64,000 nt of DNA from Dipteris shenzhenensis (taxonomy: Eukaryota > Polypodiophyta > Polypodiopsida > Gleicheniales). The notes under the pieces were generated by a model. It ran no database searches. It had not been told where the DNA came from and worked only from the letters and a program-made list of their open reading frames with translations. This document shows, piece after piece, positions 20,561 to 32,390 of this stretch; the stretch's first letter is position 1; the number at the start of each line of letters is the position of its first letter. The position numbers were made by a program, and so were the translations under genes. The stretch lies in the NCBI GenBank assembly GCA_047967505.1, contig CM106541.1; one strand, written 5' to 3'.

Positions 20561-22066
20561 ATGGCTGGACGCCGTCATGAGCATGATGGGGATATCGAGC
20601 TCGATGCTGAGGCTGACAACTTCTTCAATCGACGAAATCACAACAATCAAGGCCGACGCCCCTTGGGAAAACTGGAACTTCCCAAATATAATGGTAGGGG
20701 AGACCCAGCTCGCTTCCTCTAGCATTTTGATGCCGCATGTCGAGCAGGTGGTGATCAATCCCATGAAACCAAGGTGGCTTGGTTTCCAATGGCCTTAACT
20801 GATGAAGCGTCAGAATGGTACCTCGACCTTCTCGTGGAAGAATGTGCCACATGGGACCTACTTCAAACCGAATTCAAACGTCGCTTTCAAACGGAGAGGC
20901 TACAAGATGATCCTGCTCTCCAACTCAGCAAGATCGAACAAGGCCGGAGGGAAGATGTACGCACATACCTGGGAAAGATGAAGAGATTGATCGCCAAATG
21001 TGACCCACACCCAGATGCAAAGTACCTCACGGCATGGTTCATAGCAGGTCTAAGAAAGAAAATCTGCAAGGATATGAAAAAGATAAGTAGCTATGAAACA
21101 TTCAGTGCTGCTCATGCGGCGGCAGCCATTGACATCGAAGATGGCATGACAGATTCAGACACTAGCAGTGATGATGCCAGATCAAATACACGAGATAAGC
21201 GCTCGAAAAAAGGTAAATCAAAGGACACTGCCAAAACATCCCATGAAGATCGCCTAGAGGCCATGACCTTGAAGCTAAAAGAAGATATGATGCAGGCCAT
21301 GGATCAAAAACTCCACTTGTCTCAGCCGCCAACTCAAACATATCCACGGCGAGAAAATGTCTGGTGCCCACACTGCTTGGCAAATCATACAGCAAATGAA
21401 TGCCCAGTCCTACGAGCAAGGATCACTGCACAAGCAAATCCACCGCCACGGTTGTCGTGCCATATCTCCGTCGTTGGCGGCCATGATGAGAACAGTTGCA
21501 TCTTCAACATGCGCAACAATCCGCCTCGACCACCACAATACCAAGCGCCACCCATGCCAATATACAGGCAACCGGCACTTGCACAAGCGCCCCCAGTTCC
21601 GAGACTAAATCTTGTTCCCGTTCGGACACAAGTCCCACAACTACTCAGGAATCCGAATCCACGACCGTATCCAAGAGCACCAAATCCAGCTCCTCAGGTA
21701 GTTCCCATACATCAATTACAAGCCGAGGAAGTAGACTCGTTATTTGAGTATGAAGCAGAGTACCCAGTGTACTATGTAGAAGGTGCAGAGGGTCTAATAC
21801 CAGTCTATGCAAATCAAGTGTGATCCAACACATTTCGAGCACCAATCAAGTGTTACGGTTGTGGAGAAAATCATAGGATTGCAGAGTGCCCTCATCGTGG
21901 TAGCCCAGCCACTTTCCAACCACTCTGCAGAGATTGTGGCATAGGACATGCCTGTATGGATTGTCCCATGAAAAATAAGGTCCCAGAACAAACAGAGGTT
22001 AAGCTTGACATCCCCATCGGCATCATTGGGGTGGACCATCAAAGTCTGGGTCCGCGGCAAGTCTAA
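20561..22066 (+). pseudogene. gag of the Ty3 element (two in-frame stops)
   Basis: The capsid/nucleocapsid gene. One frame runs from ATG 20561 (MAGRRHEHDGDIELD) to TAA 22064, about 500 codons, broken only by TAG 20720 and TGA 21821. The Retrotrans_gag domain is clear (KLELPKYNGRGDPARFL, then WYLDLLVEECATWDLLQTEF, KRRFQTERLQDDPALQ, VRTYLGKMKRLIAKC). An acidic/basic hinge follows (about 21,150-21,230). Zinc knuckles come next: CPHCLANHTANEC, a damaged CX2C knuckle (GHDENSC), and after the TGA CYGCGENHRIAEC and CRDCGIGHACMDC. At 20720 the context FL-stop-HFDA suggests a lost Gln. A gag fragment of the same family lies at 59.9-60.8 kb. Confidence 0.9.
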
Positions 22067-22268
22067 GGTCACGGGCATCGTACAATAGGTGTGGAGTTAG
22101 CAAGGTACAACCTAGGCTTTGCCTAGTGATTTCTCATAGTAATCGCAATCAACAAGTAGGCCTAGGCAATGGAAGCATACAAGTCCTACGATGAATGTGC
22201 ACAGTTGTCCCGCATGGATGCATCAAACATACGGGGTAGATAGATAGATAGATAGGAAGTCAATGTAA
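22067..22268 (+). other. gag-pol spacer with (GATA)n
   Basis: About 200 bp between the gag stop and the start of the open pol frame. It includes a short AGATAGATAGATAGATAG run near 22,236. Pol lies in a different frame from gag (frame 3 versus frame 2 of the window), so expression would need frameshifting or reinitiation. Confidence 0.5.
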
Positions 22269-24445
22269 TTACATGCCAACAGAAAGAGGGTCACGAAGGA
22301 CCCTATCATTCCAATCCAACCAAAGCGACTTTTGAGAAAGAAAGCACAAGTGCCTCCACCTCCGCCAAGCAATGAGCAGCCGAGTTCATCCACATCAAAT
22401 CCCGAGCCTCGAATAAAAGAAGCTCCATTCCCGAATGCAGAGGTGGAGAAGGCTCGTTTTCAGGCACTTCAGCAATGGGTCCAAAATGAACAAGCTCAAT
22501 TTGAGGCTCAGAAACAAGCTCAAGACCCACTCCATGACTTGGCCCCACAAAGTATTGATACTGTACTCGAGCCTTTGTTCCAACAACAAAATCCACAACA
22601 GAATGTACCGCCACGTCAACTTGAAGGAGCTGCACTCTCTAGCATCCTGAGTTGCTTTGTGTCAATTCCCATCGGAATCCTCTTACGGAATTGTCCCAAT
22701 CTCTGGGAGAGTTTCAAAGGATGGATTGAACTCGCAAATCCCCCTCCACCTATGAACGACATTGAAGATATCCTTGTGCGGATGGGTGAGAGAGATGACA
22801 TACGCAATATCACTGTGCCTTTGATCCACAAGGCATATAATGAAGTCCAAGCCATAGTGGATGGTGGAGCAGGTGTCAATGTCCTATCAAAGGAGCTCTA
22901 CGAAGAATGGGGTCTCCCACCAATGCAAAAGGCTAATTTCAACATACGCCTTGCCGATGATTCACGGGCTAAACCCTTGGGAATAGTGAATGGCGTGTCC
23001 ACAAAGATCGCAGGAGTCCGCTTTTCCCTTCAATTCACAATCTTGGATCTCCCCAAAAAATCCTATCAAATCTTACTGGGACGTCCTTGGTTATGGGAAG
23101 CATCAGTCCTCCATGACTGGGGAACGGATAGATTGACAATCCAGAATCGTGACACTGCAGTCAGGGTGAATGTGGGGACAAGAGCTATTAAACCAATTGT
23201 TCCTAGAGCATTGGATGACACATCTTCCACGACAATCTCGAGCAAATCAGCTCCCTTGCAACAGCATGCCATAGCAGGTGACTCACAAAGCAATGTCAAT
23301 AACTGGATACAAACATTGGCAACCATTGACAACTGCCATTCATTAGACCCCATCTTCTCATAGATAGATGTTAACGCACTACAGGTTGATCCTCCACCGA
23401 CACATGAAGAACCAATCGCTCTAGAGATGCCATTCCTTATGGCTGACCTCGAATGGGATAATGAACCTGAAGAAGGTACCCATACCAATGATGACTCAAA
23501 TTTTCCTTGGGACCTTGAAACAGAGGCTGCGAATGCTGAAATTGAAGATCAAATCTTTGATAATGACCTAGCCATTCTGCATGCCCTAATGGTAGTTGAG
23601 CTCCCAAAAGTTGAACCTCCACAGTTGAATAATAGCAGAAGATCCCGCAAGAAAGCTGCAGGAGGAAATCGTAGAAAAGCCAAGGCCGAGCACTTCAATG
23701 AATTTGAACGAGTCCAAACAAGGATATTCGAATTGTATCTTACAAAGGCAGTCCCCTCAAAATCAAAACCACCACCTCTTGAATGGTCCCCTGAGGGACT
23801 GGAAGGAGTATGTGCAGCACATGAACCCTTACTTGGAAACACCTTACCAGTGGAAAAGTTACCCCACAGTTCCCAACGTAAGAAGTTTCGGAAATATAAG
23901 CCACATGTGCGGATGAAGCTTGATCAAGAGACTTCAGAAAAAGAAAGAAAAGAAGAGCCTAACAAATTACTAAATGCAACTATGCCACCCAGTACACATG
24001 CCCCATCAGAGGCCGATCTTCGAGAAGTGCCGGAATACTTTAAGAATTATACAAGTGGCAGCACAGCAATAGCAATGCCAAGACCAATCAGAGAATCTGA
24101 AGTTCAAGAAACTGATAGCATTGGAGAAACTCCAATTTATGAGGGACCGGCAAAAACACACACAATAAACCTCGCCCTTGAAGGGGAGGAAGAAAAATTA
24201 GTTTTCATTGGGACACAGCTCCGTCAAGAAGATGAAAGCAAACTCAAAGACCTCCTAATGCAATACCGTGACTGCCTAGCATGGTCATACAAAGAGATGA
24301 AAGGAATTTCACCAGAAGTGGCAGTTCACATGATCCCTATAAGGGAAGGTGCTCGCCCTAAGGTATGTGGACCTTATCGCACAAATCCTAAATATGGCAC
24401 CATGGTTTATGACGAGCTGGAAAAACTCCTAGATGCCGGATTCAC
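22269..24445 (+). pseudogene. Ty3 pol: aspartic protease and linker
   Basis: The protease would cleave the Gag-Pol polyprotein. One frame is open from about 22269 to 24445, broken only by TAG 23361-23363. The N-terminal third is a Pro/Gln-rich spacer. The protease core has AIVDGGAGVNVLSKELYE near 22,855 (active site DGGAG in place of the usual D-S/G-G-A/S), LADDSRAKPLGIV, and ILLGRPWLWEASVLHDWGT near 23,075. A long acidic then basic linker follows (SRKKAAGGNRRKAK near 23,650). The frame then enters the RT N-terminus (CLAWSYKEMKGISPEVAVH, 24,270-24,330), before a one-base frame change at about 24,446. The first open ATG-less stretch suggests it is made only as a fusion. Confidence 0.88.
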
Positions 24446-24925
24446 ATCTACGAGATAGAGCACACTGATTGGGTTTCACCCATTGTCATTGTGCCTAAAT
24501 GCAACAAGAAGCTCAGAATATGCATAAACTTGAAAAATGTGAATGCCGCCACAATTAGGGATCACTACCCCCTACCCTTAACAGAAACAGTGTTGGAAAA
24601 GGTGGCAGGATCCGAAATATATAGCTTCTTGGATGGCTTCAGTGGCTATAACCAAGTACAAATTGCTTCTCAAGACCAATCAAAAACAGCATTTGCTACA
24701 GAATGGGATATTTTTGCATATAGAGTCATGCCATTTGGCCTTTGTAATGCCCCAGCCACATTCCAACGAGTCATGTTCATGGTCACCCACGGAGTTGTTT
24801 TGGGACACATCATCTCTCAACATGGGATTGCAACTGACATGGACAAAATCAAAATCATCATGGAATTGCCTCCTCCTACAAATTCCAAAGGTGTACAGGT
24901 CTTTATGGGACATGCCGGCTATTAA
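24446..24925 (+). pseudogene. Ty3 pol: reverse transcriptase lacking the YxDD segment
   Basis: RT of the Ty3 class. After the frame change the text IYEIEHTDWVSPIVIVPK resumes, followed by LRICINLKNVNAATIRDHYPLP, IYSFLDGFSGYNQVQIA (first catalytic Asp) and FAYRVMPFGLCNAPATFQRVM. In this family about 50 residues with the YxDD active site should follow. Instead the sequence jumps to THGVVLGHIISQHGIATD, which belongs after that motif. The deletion is in frame and internal, so the copy cannot make an active RT. A further frame change follows at about 24,920 (GHAGYY). Confidence 0.9.
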
Positions 24926-24936
24926 TAAGATTTATA

Positions 24937-25524
24937 TTGTGGTATGCCATGATAGCTAGACCACTTTACAAATTATTAGTGGAGTTCTTATGGACCGAAG
25001 AGTGCGACCAAGCCTTTGAGCTTTTAAAGTGGTGCCTAATAATAGCACCCATCCTTATATCTCCCAATTGGGATATTGATTTTCATGTTCATACTGATGG
25101 ATCCAAGTATGCAATTGGGAGTGTGCTTTGTCAACCTGGTGAACATAAGAAAGACTACCCCATCTACTTCGCCAGTCGACAACTCAATGATGCAGAGATC
25201 AACTATACAACCACAGAAAGAGAAGCCCTAGCAATGGTGTATAGTGTAAAGAAATTTCGGCACTATCTACTCGCAAATGATTTTGTCTTCTACACCGACC
25301 ATCAAGCATTGCTTTATCTTGTGAACCGTCCGTGTACCACCGGAAGAATAACCAGATGGCTCCTCTTGCTGCAAGAATTCAACTTCAAAATCGTGGTCTG
25401 CAAAGGTGCCCAATACTACATTGCCGATCACATGTCTCGAGTCAAGGCAGGAGAAGAAGCCACTGGAGTAGAAGACGACTTACCAGATGCCACACTATTT
25501 CAAATAGATGCTGTTTCAGAATGA
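24937..25524 (+). pseudogene. Ty3 pol: RNase H domain
   Basis: The connection and RNase H region (ARPLYKLL, FHVHTDGSKYAIGSVLCQ, PIYFASRQLNDAEINYTTTE, REALAMVYSVKKFRHYLL, FVFYTDHQALLYLVNRP), about 195 codons. It would degrade the RNA strand of the hybrid during replication. The domain itself is open and has the expected D, E and D positions. The frame stops at TGA 25522, where SE-stop-CGDII continues in frame into integrase, so a single nonsense change (probably TGG to TGA) separates the two. Confidence 0.88.
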
Positions 25525-25545
25525 TGTGGAGATATCATTGGGTAC

Positions 25546-26830
25546 TTGATGGCAGGAAGACCACCCCCTGACATGAAAGCAGTAGATGCCAGAAAATTGA
25601 TTCTAAAGGCTGCACCCTATCAACTCATTGCAGGACAACTGTACAAGATGGGCAAGGACCAGATATTAAGAAGATGTGTCATGCCTCATGAGATCCTACC
25701 AATCCTGAGTGAAGTCCATGAAGGCATTGCAGGAGGACACTTCCAAGGGGAAGCCACAGCAAGAAAAGTTCTCCTCGCAGGCTATTGGTGGCCAACACTG
25801 TGGGCAGATGCCTATGAATATGTAAAAGGCTGTGATGTATGCCAAGGAACTATTAAACCACAACACAAAGACTTCAATCCCCTAACAACTGTTGTTGCAC
25901 AACAACCATTTGAAAAATGGGGGATTGACTATGTGGGTCCCATACATCCAGCAGCAAAAGGAACACAGGCACGCTACATCATTGTGGCCACTGATTACTT
26001 TACAAAATGGGCTGAAGCTAAAGCAGTCAGAAAGGAAGATTATGCCAAAAGCACAGTAAGATTCTTGTACGAACATGTGATCACCTGATTTGGATGCCCC
26101 ATTGAAATTGTGTCGGATAGAGGCACACATTTTGTCAATGAGGTAATCCAAGAACTCTTGTCTGGCTTCATGGTCATTCATAGAAAAAGCACACCCTACT
26201 ACCCCCAAGGGAATGGACTAGCAGAATCCACAAACAAAATCATATGCAATATCCTCACCAAGGTAGTAGAACCACAGCGTTCTGATTGGGCAGAGAAACT
26301 GAATGCAGTCTTATGGGCATACAGAACCACATTCAAGGTCAGTACAGGGAACACACCTTTTCAATTGGTGTACGGCTTTGAAGCCATGGTCCCACTCGAA
26401 TTTGTAATACCAAGTCTACGCATCGCAATATAGGAACGCATGGGTGATCATGAGTCCTTGAAAGAAAGGCTCTGTCAGTTGGAAAAGCATACAGAGACAA
26501 GACTAGTCGCTTATCATGCCATGACAACAGAAAAATGTAGAGAAGAAAGGCATGGTTTGACAGAAATCTGAAAGCTAAAGACATCAAGGAAGGCGACTTA
26601 GTCCTGTTATACAATGCCAAAGTACACAAGGGAAAACTGAAGTATCTAGGTCAAGGACCCTACCGAGTACGAAAGATGAATCCCATCAGAGCTGTGCTAC
26701 TTGAAACACTAGATGGAGTCCAATTCAACACAACAATAAATGGGAGCCGACTGAAGCGCTACTACATCAACACGCGAGCCATCCCCGACAAAAACGAAGA
26801 TTTGGGAAACCAAGTCTTCCTTAGTTAGGA
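25546..26830 (+). pseudogene. Ty3 pol: integrase
   Basis: The integrase inserts the cDNA. An N-terminal zinc region is present (HEGIAGGHFQGEATARKVLL, WWPTLWADAYEYVKGCDVC). The catalytic D,D,E residues are visible: WGIDYVGP near 25,925, IVSDRGTHFVNEVI near 26,110 and GNGLAESTNK near 26,213. Stops are TGA 26086, in HVIT-stop-FGCP where Arg is expected (CGA to TGA), and TAG 26431. After about 26,570 a frame change leads to the C-terminal domain (KGKLKYLGQGPYRVRKM, then LKRYYINTR). The following 350 bp to 27,197 hold no gene. Confidence 0.88.
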
Positions 26831-27197
26831 TTAGATTGTATCACGAGCACTCACTTGCATATGTACGTCTTCGCACATATAGGTAGCCTCAATCGATTTT
26901 ACCTAGAGCTCAGAAGTGATGATGAGTTCTAGCTGCCCTATGAAAATCCCAGCAAAAAAAGCATATAGTTAGTCCCTACTTAGCTACTAGGTCACGTGCA
27001 CTCACACGCTTTCGCTTAGACACATAGATGATTGCATGAATAATTGTACCCCACACTTTCATTCCACACTCTCAAAGGATGTATAACAAAAAAAAAGGAT
27101 CTCTCTCCCACACACACACAGAAAGGTCATACAGGCATGCCAATCAATTTAATGATCAATGGTTCACTACATGTACATGGATGCAGGTTCAGAAAAG

Positions 27198-28710
27198 ATG
27201 CCGCCACTAAAGAGGATGCGCTGAAAGAGCCCACCGCCTCAACCACGGGACCCCCTCCAGAGTTCGCAGCCATCTACATCCTCTCAACCACGGAGACCAT
27301 AGGCGTTCGTGGTCCAAAGCGATAGCTCCGAAGAAGATTCAGTGCATGTCCAAGCAAAAAAAATGCCACCCCAGTCACAGCCGGCCTACACAACCGTTAA
27401 CAAGGCCCAATCATTGGAACTTGTCTGGCCACCCACATCGACTTATGCTCTTTCCCAGGAAGCAACATCTTACTTAGAGCAACGGGGTCTAGGCAATTTG
27501 CATGAGAGCCTCAAATCCTTGGAGGACAGTCCTATCATGACCACCTACATCAAGGACTTTCTCCACTCTTACTACTCCAGCAATGCAACGGATGGCAAGT
27601 ACGGTACAATCACTGTACAGCAGAGCCCACTGAACATTATCCTCGATAGTACAGTCATTCAAAGGGCTTTCTCACTACCAGAACAAGGTGGCCAATACCC
27701 TAAATGGTCTGCTGATGCAAAGTTTATCGAAGTACAGTCTCTCCTCACCAAGGGTACCCTGATCCATAGAGATGGCATATTGCTTCGCACAATCCTTGAC
27801 CCTCTACTCAAGGAAGCAGCACAATTTCTATCCACAATCGTGGGAATAAAGAATGGCAAGGAACGCTCCCTTCCACTCCACACATTTGTTTTGCTGAGTA
27901 GGAAGCTCAAACAAGACTGGGTCCAACACTTCGTCATTTTCTTTACCAAAAAACTCGATGGTTCTTCAGGTCAGAAATGTAAAATTCCGCACTTATTGAC
28001 TATAATCATCAAAAAAGAACTACAAGAAAGAGAAATGACTCTGCCCCAGTCTCCAAAGCCAATTGAGGAGTTGGACATACCCTTCTCACCAGTATGGGAG
28101 CCGTCATCAACTGCTCTAGCTATCACATTGATAAGTACAGATGCCTTAACAGAAGTACCTATTCTGGAAAGCAGGATTGCGGAATTGCCCCAGGAAATGC
28201 TACAGCTCGGTGCACAACTGCAACCCCTAAGTCTCCACCAACAGCACCAACCCGAGATCGAGACAAGGTTGGCACCCGCCGAACCTAAGGAACGAACAGC
28301 ACCAGAGCTTGAGACCACATCAGCACTCGAACCGCCCATCGACGCCATGCCAGTCGATGACTCCCAAGGAGAGCTAGTGCCAGATCAGCAGTATGACTAT
28401 TGTACACAAGGGACTGAAATGCCATTGGAACAACCTCCCCCAAGTACTACAGAATCATCGGGATGGCTACATGGGCACCACTTGTATCAGCAATATCGCC
28501 AGACCTCATCACCATCTGTCATTCTCCAACATCAAGCTAGCCAAATGATCCAAATGTCAGAACTCTTTACTAGCTTGGCTAAGGAAGCATATGCAAGAGA
28601 ATTGGAAAGGCAGACAGCATCAGAAATCGAAGACCAATTCCGGGCAATCGCCATAGAGGTCAAGGCACTTCGAGCACAGATATATGAGAAGGAGATAGAA
28701 GAAGTGCGCA
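27198..28710 (+). pseudogene. Ty3 element ORF3, N-terminal half
   Basis: A third ORF downstream of integrase, same strand. The best start is ATG 27198 (MPPLKRMR). TGA 27222 and TAG 27300 interrupt the first 40 codons, then the frame is open from 27303 to about 28710. An acidic Ser-rich start (VQSDSSEEDS) leads to a folded-looking domain around 27,420-28,060 (LVWPPTSTYALSQEATSYLE, LNIILDSTVIQRAFSLP, LHTFVLLSRKLKQDWVQHF, IPHLLTIIIKKELQ). A Pro/Glu/Gln-rich linker follows. The domain faintly recalls the plant transposon protein domain found in large gypsy elements (family memory only). Its role is unknown; envelope-like or gag-like ORFs sit here in Athila/Tat elements. No signal peptide or membrane segment is visible. 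Confidence 0.75.
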
Positions 28711-29409
28711 ATGAACCAGGCTCTCCAAGCTCAAGAGAAGGCCATAAGGGATGTGACCTCCAACCTCCACCAAAGTCAAACACAGCTGACTGCGACAGTA
28801 GAAGCAATGGCAATCCTACAGACCTCCTATAACTCCTTCACATCTGCACATGCGCAACAAACAGAGGTAGTGGCACAAGCTCGACTCACTCTCATTCACA
28901 AAGAAGAAGAGCTCCAGGATTGCAAGGACAAGCTTGAAGACATGCAACAATCTTTGGTAGTACGTGCCTTTAGCATTGATGAGCTTACAAGGGAATGCCG
29001 ACTCTTAAAAGACCAACTTGCTACTATTCAAGAGGCCAGCACTTCACAAGCCCAGTTCTTGGACCAATGGTCCAATACCACTGAAGACATTCCTCAACAG
29101 GCAAAGGTCACCTTGCAAATGAAAAAGCTTAAGGAGGCATACACAACCATCTACCATCAGTACAAAGAAAAGATGAATGAGATGCACTCCCAAAAAATAG
29201 CCATCTCCAAGCTTGAACTCCAATTGCTAGTGCACAACAATGAGGCATTGGAAGACAACACCAATGACGCCCCACTACAATGCACAACCGTGGTGTATGA
29301 AGAGCTTGTGGCTGCTCTACAAGTGGAAGATCACCTCAACGCATGCGTGCTTATCCAATGGAAGCAACTCCAACTCAGGATCATATCTGCTCATCCAACA
29401 ATCAACTAG
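28711..29409 (+). pseudogene. Ty3 element ORF3, coiled-coil middle part
   Basis: A one-base frame change near 28,710 separates this from the N-terminal half: EEVRN in one frame continues as NQALQAQEKAIRDVTSNLHQ in the next. The 230 codons are strongly helical with heptad-like leucines and many Gln/Glu/Lys (HKEEELQDCKDKLEDMQQSL, ELTRECRLLKDQLATIQEAS, MKKLKEAYTTIYHQYKEKMN), so a long coiled coil is likely, suggesting self-assembly or partner binding. It ends at TAG 29407, after which the same frame stays open, so the stop is a mutation and not the natural end. Confidence 0.75.
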
Positions 29410-30927
29410 AAACGATCCATCGGGATTGCAACCCTGCGCATAATTTGCCAAGACTTGTCTGAAGATGACAAGAATATATTCTGCCTGTCTACACATGCCG
29501 GGTTTATAACACTCAGGACGGATGCTTTCATTGCATATGTCTGCCTCATGGGTAGTCCTCCCCTCAGGGTTATTGCAGGTTTGTTGCCATTGCTACAAAG
29601 GCCATCCCTACTATTTGCACGGCACGACATAACCGACATCCAACCCATGCAGCTGATCATCCCATCACACCAGCAAAAAGAAGTGTCGGAAGATGACAAG
29701 GCCTATCTCACATCCAACTTCCCATATCTAACCACTCTTTCTGCCAACATCATAACCTCACTTCCCCTTGCTGCTACCACCCTCTTAACCTTCCCCGAGC
29801 TCCATCCTAACATCTATTCCCTCCATCGTCTCTTTGCTCATGCCTCTCACCATTTTCAACTTACCCAATAGTCACAAACTTACGAGCCCCTCACAGCTAG
29901 CTTTTTCCCCTCCCTTGCTAATCCTACCCTTGAGGATTACCAAGCTGCTCAAACCATTTGCCCATTTCTTCCCCCCCTCCCCTCTGCTCCCCCTTCCGCC
30001 ACTATCACTCAGCCATATTTCTCCCCCATGTCCCTTGATTCTCTCCCGGCCCCGTCATCACCTCCGACACTTCTGGTGCTTCCATCAGCAGAAAATGATG
30101 CAGTATTTGATTTTGAATATTAGGATCCGGATAATCCAATTCATACACCCATGCCAAGTTCCAATGATGGGTATGATTTTGATGAGATACCACTTCCCCG
30201 TAACCCCATCAAGGAATTTTGGAGCAAATATCCTGATATGAAAACTCGCGGTGGATGGACCCTGGGTAACTTTCCTACCAATCTTCGTCAGCACCAAATA
30301 AGTGAAGGTTGGATTAGCAAATTGGATCCACAACCTGATTGGCGCCATCCCAAGCTCTTTGATGTAATCTTCTTAAAGGAGTACTTACGGGCACCTCCAT
30401 GTCTCAGAACCCATCCCAAGTTCTATGCAGTTCCACGGCGTAAAAAATGGGAAGCCAACATACACACTTTGGCTGAAGATCGAGTCATTAATTGGCCAAT
30501 GATCGAACCCTACTCTGGTGTAGAATGGAATATCCAAGGCACCATGATCCGAGCACTTCAGCAGCATGAACAAACAATGCGCGGCAACATTGATCGCTTC
30601 CTTCGCCAAAGTGCCATATTCTGTAAAACATTAGCATTAATTCTGGAGGTCCCATGTTACCTTGATTCCCATTTGCCTCCACTCAGCTTTAATCCCAATG
30701 AACGGATTGATGCTCAGATTACAAGCCGACTCTATCAAAGAGTGATCTTCTTGGAGGCACGCCACATATCTCTGTTCGAGCAAATGGTAGATACAGGCTA
30801 CCTGGAAACTGCACAAAAATTGTATGGTGCTAAGGCTCTATAGCAGGATCGACTGGCACGACACAAGTTCCACAGCCACTGGACTAAAAACATGGCAACC
30901 CAGGTACGTGATCGCAATAAGCCATAA
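29410..30927 (+). pseudogene. Ty3 element ORF3, C-terminal part
   Basis: The same frame continues from 29,410 with TAG at 29869, 30121 and 30841, then ends at TAA 30925, only 34 bp before the 3' LTR. The parts are a globular-looking segment (CLSTHAGFITLRTDAFIAYV, 29,480-29,870), a Pro/Ser-rich linker, and a 230-codon segment. That segment has many aromatic and basic residues (GGWTLGNFPTNLRQHQISEG, HPKFYAVPRRKKWEANIH, MRGNIDRFLRQSAIFCKTLA). I do not recognise a family. With the preceding pieces ORF3 would be about 1,240 codons, larger than gag. All three stops before the natural TAA are TAG. Confidence 0.7.
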
Positions 30928-30961
30928 CCCGAGGATGGGTAATCAAATAAATCCGGGAGTA

Positions 30962-32112
30962 TGTTGACTCTGTGCCAACATGAACTTATGAAGAAAGAGA
31001 AGGTGTTACAACTTTGTGATATAACTTTGTGTTACAACTTTTAGACACAACTTTGTGTTACGACTTGGTGTAACAACTTTGTGTTACAAGTTTGTGTTAC
31101 AAGTTTATGTTACAACTTTGTGTAACAACTTTGTGTTACAACTTCTACATGTAGAGAGAGAATGTGTTACAACTTTGTGATACAACTTTGTGTTACAACT
31201 TTGTGATACGACTTTATGTTACATGCAGAGAGAGAAGCTCTCCAACTTGTATAAATACCCCATAATGGAATGAAGCCCACACTCTTGGGGCATTGTGTTG
31301 AGTCTACATTGGTATTCCAAGCATTTGTCTCAAGTGTCCATGCTTCCTTGCACTGCACGTCCAAAAGCATGTCCTAACCTTGCAACCCTTCTCCCCTCTC
31401 CTCCAACCCTGCAACCCACCCTCTCCCTCTCCTCCTCCCTCCTTCTCCTTCCTCCTTCTCCTCCTCCTCCCTCCTCCTCCTCCTCCTCCTCCTCCCTCCT
31501 CCTCCTCCTCCTCTCTCCTCCCCCTCCCTCCTCTTCTTCCATCCTCCTCCTTCCTCCACCCATGCTCTTACACCTTCTTCCTCTCCCACTCCTATGCTTT
31601 CCTAAACCCTTAAACTCCATGATCTACGAGGGAGACGAGTTCTCCACCATGTACTCTACTCTGAACCTTGGATCCTCCTTCTAACCCTGGACCCCTTCTA
31701 AACCTTGGAACCTCCTTCTAAACCCTGGAACTCTTTCTGAACCCTGGAACTCTTTCTGAACCCTGGAACCTCCTTTTGAACCCTGGAACTCCTCCTAAAC
31801 CCTGGAACTCTTTCTAAACCCTGGAACCTCCTTCTGAACCCTTAAACTCCTCCTAAACCCTACAATGCCCAATGAAGGCGAAAGCCTTCATTACCTCAAC
31901 AAAGATGGTTTACGTGCCTTTTACACATGCTTGCACTTTGTTTGCTTACCACACTTAAGCCTACGTCTCTCACCGGAACACGACTCGAGGTCCTAAGCTA
32001 CACATATACTACAACAACAATCCCAATATATCTGTAGGTGACAAAAAGCCTCGGAACCCTGCAATATAGAATACCCAGCTCTTCCTACGAGAGCAGTAGG
32101 AAAGAGCCAACA
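30962..32112 (+). repeat. 3' LTR of the Ty3 element
   Basis: 1,151 bp. It matches 15799-16977 except for two length changes in repeats (one to two 13-bp units, and about 15 bp in the CT tract) and roughly a dozen substitutions, nearly all C/T or G/A. It is followed by the duplicated GGAAT. Confidence 0.94.
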
Positions 32113-32117
32113 GGAAT

Positions 32118-32390
32118 TCAAATTCAAAATTCAAAATTCAAAAGTTTGACTTTGGAGGATGGGGGGAGGATGGAGAGAGAGGGAATTCAAATTCAAAATT
32201 CAAAATTTTGACTTTGGGAAAAGTGCCCCCTCCTTGGTGTAAGAGGTGTAAGAGGTGGGATCAGGGTAAGGGGGGTTAGGACTCCCTTGGACCCCACAAG
32301 AGGGCTTGCATTAGGCCTAATCCATTTCTTAGCCCATTCCTTATGAGGCCCTTTTGAGACGCCAATTCTCCCCTAATGGATTGGTACAAT
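32118..32390. repeat. Recurring module A (next to polypurine tract)
   Basis: The right-hand part of the locus into which the Ty3 element inserted. AATTCAAATTCAAAATTC words and then CTTATGAGGCCCTTTTGAGA and CCAATTCTCCCCTAATG recur as the inverse complement at 36,590-36,790. A shorter version recurs in the same orientation at 50,495-50,560. With the element removed, the polypurine tract 15310-15793 joins this module, the same arrangement as at 36.6-37.15 kb. Confidence 0.65.

Larger units (their letters stand above)
15799..32112 (+). mobile_element. Giant Ty3 (gypsy-type) LTR retrotransposon, full length, non-autonomous
   Basis: A complete 16.3-kb element. The LTRs (15799-16977 and 30962-32112) start TGTTGACTC and end GAGCCAACA, and GGAAT flanks both ends (15794-15798 and 32113-32117). 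The order is LTR, tRNA-Asp primer site, leader with a 2-kb C-rich tract, gag, protease, RT, RNase H, integrase, a third ORF of about 1,240 codons, LTR. Integrase after RT/RNase H places it in Ty3. Length, tRNA-Asp primer and a 3' ORF recall Athila/Tat-like elements, but lineage is an inference. The RT lacks its YxDD segment and all ORFs carry stops, yet the LTRs differ by only about a dozen substitutions, so it was probably mobilised in trans. Confidence 0.94.

Noticed and set aside
30151-30843. Independent host gene in this 230-codon frame
   Set aside because: The frame is continuous with ORF3 of the Ty3 element through TAG codons and ends just before the 3' LTR.
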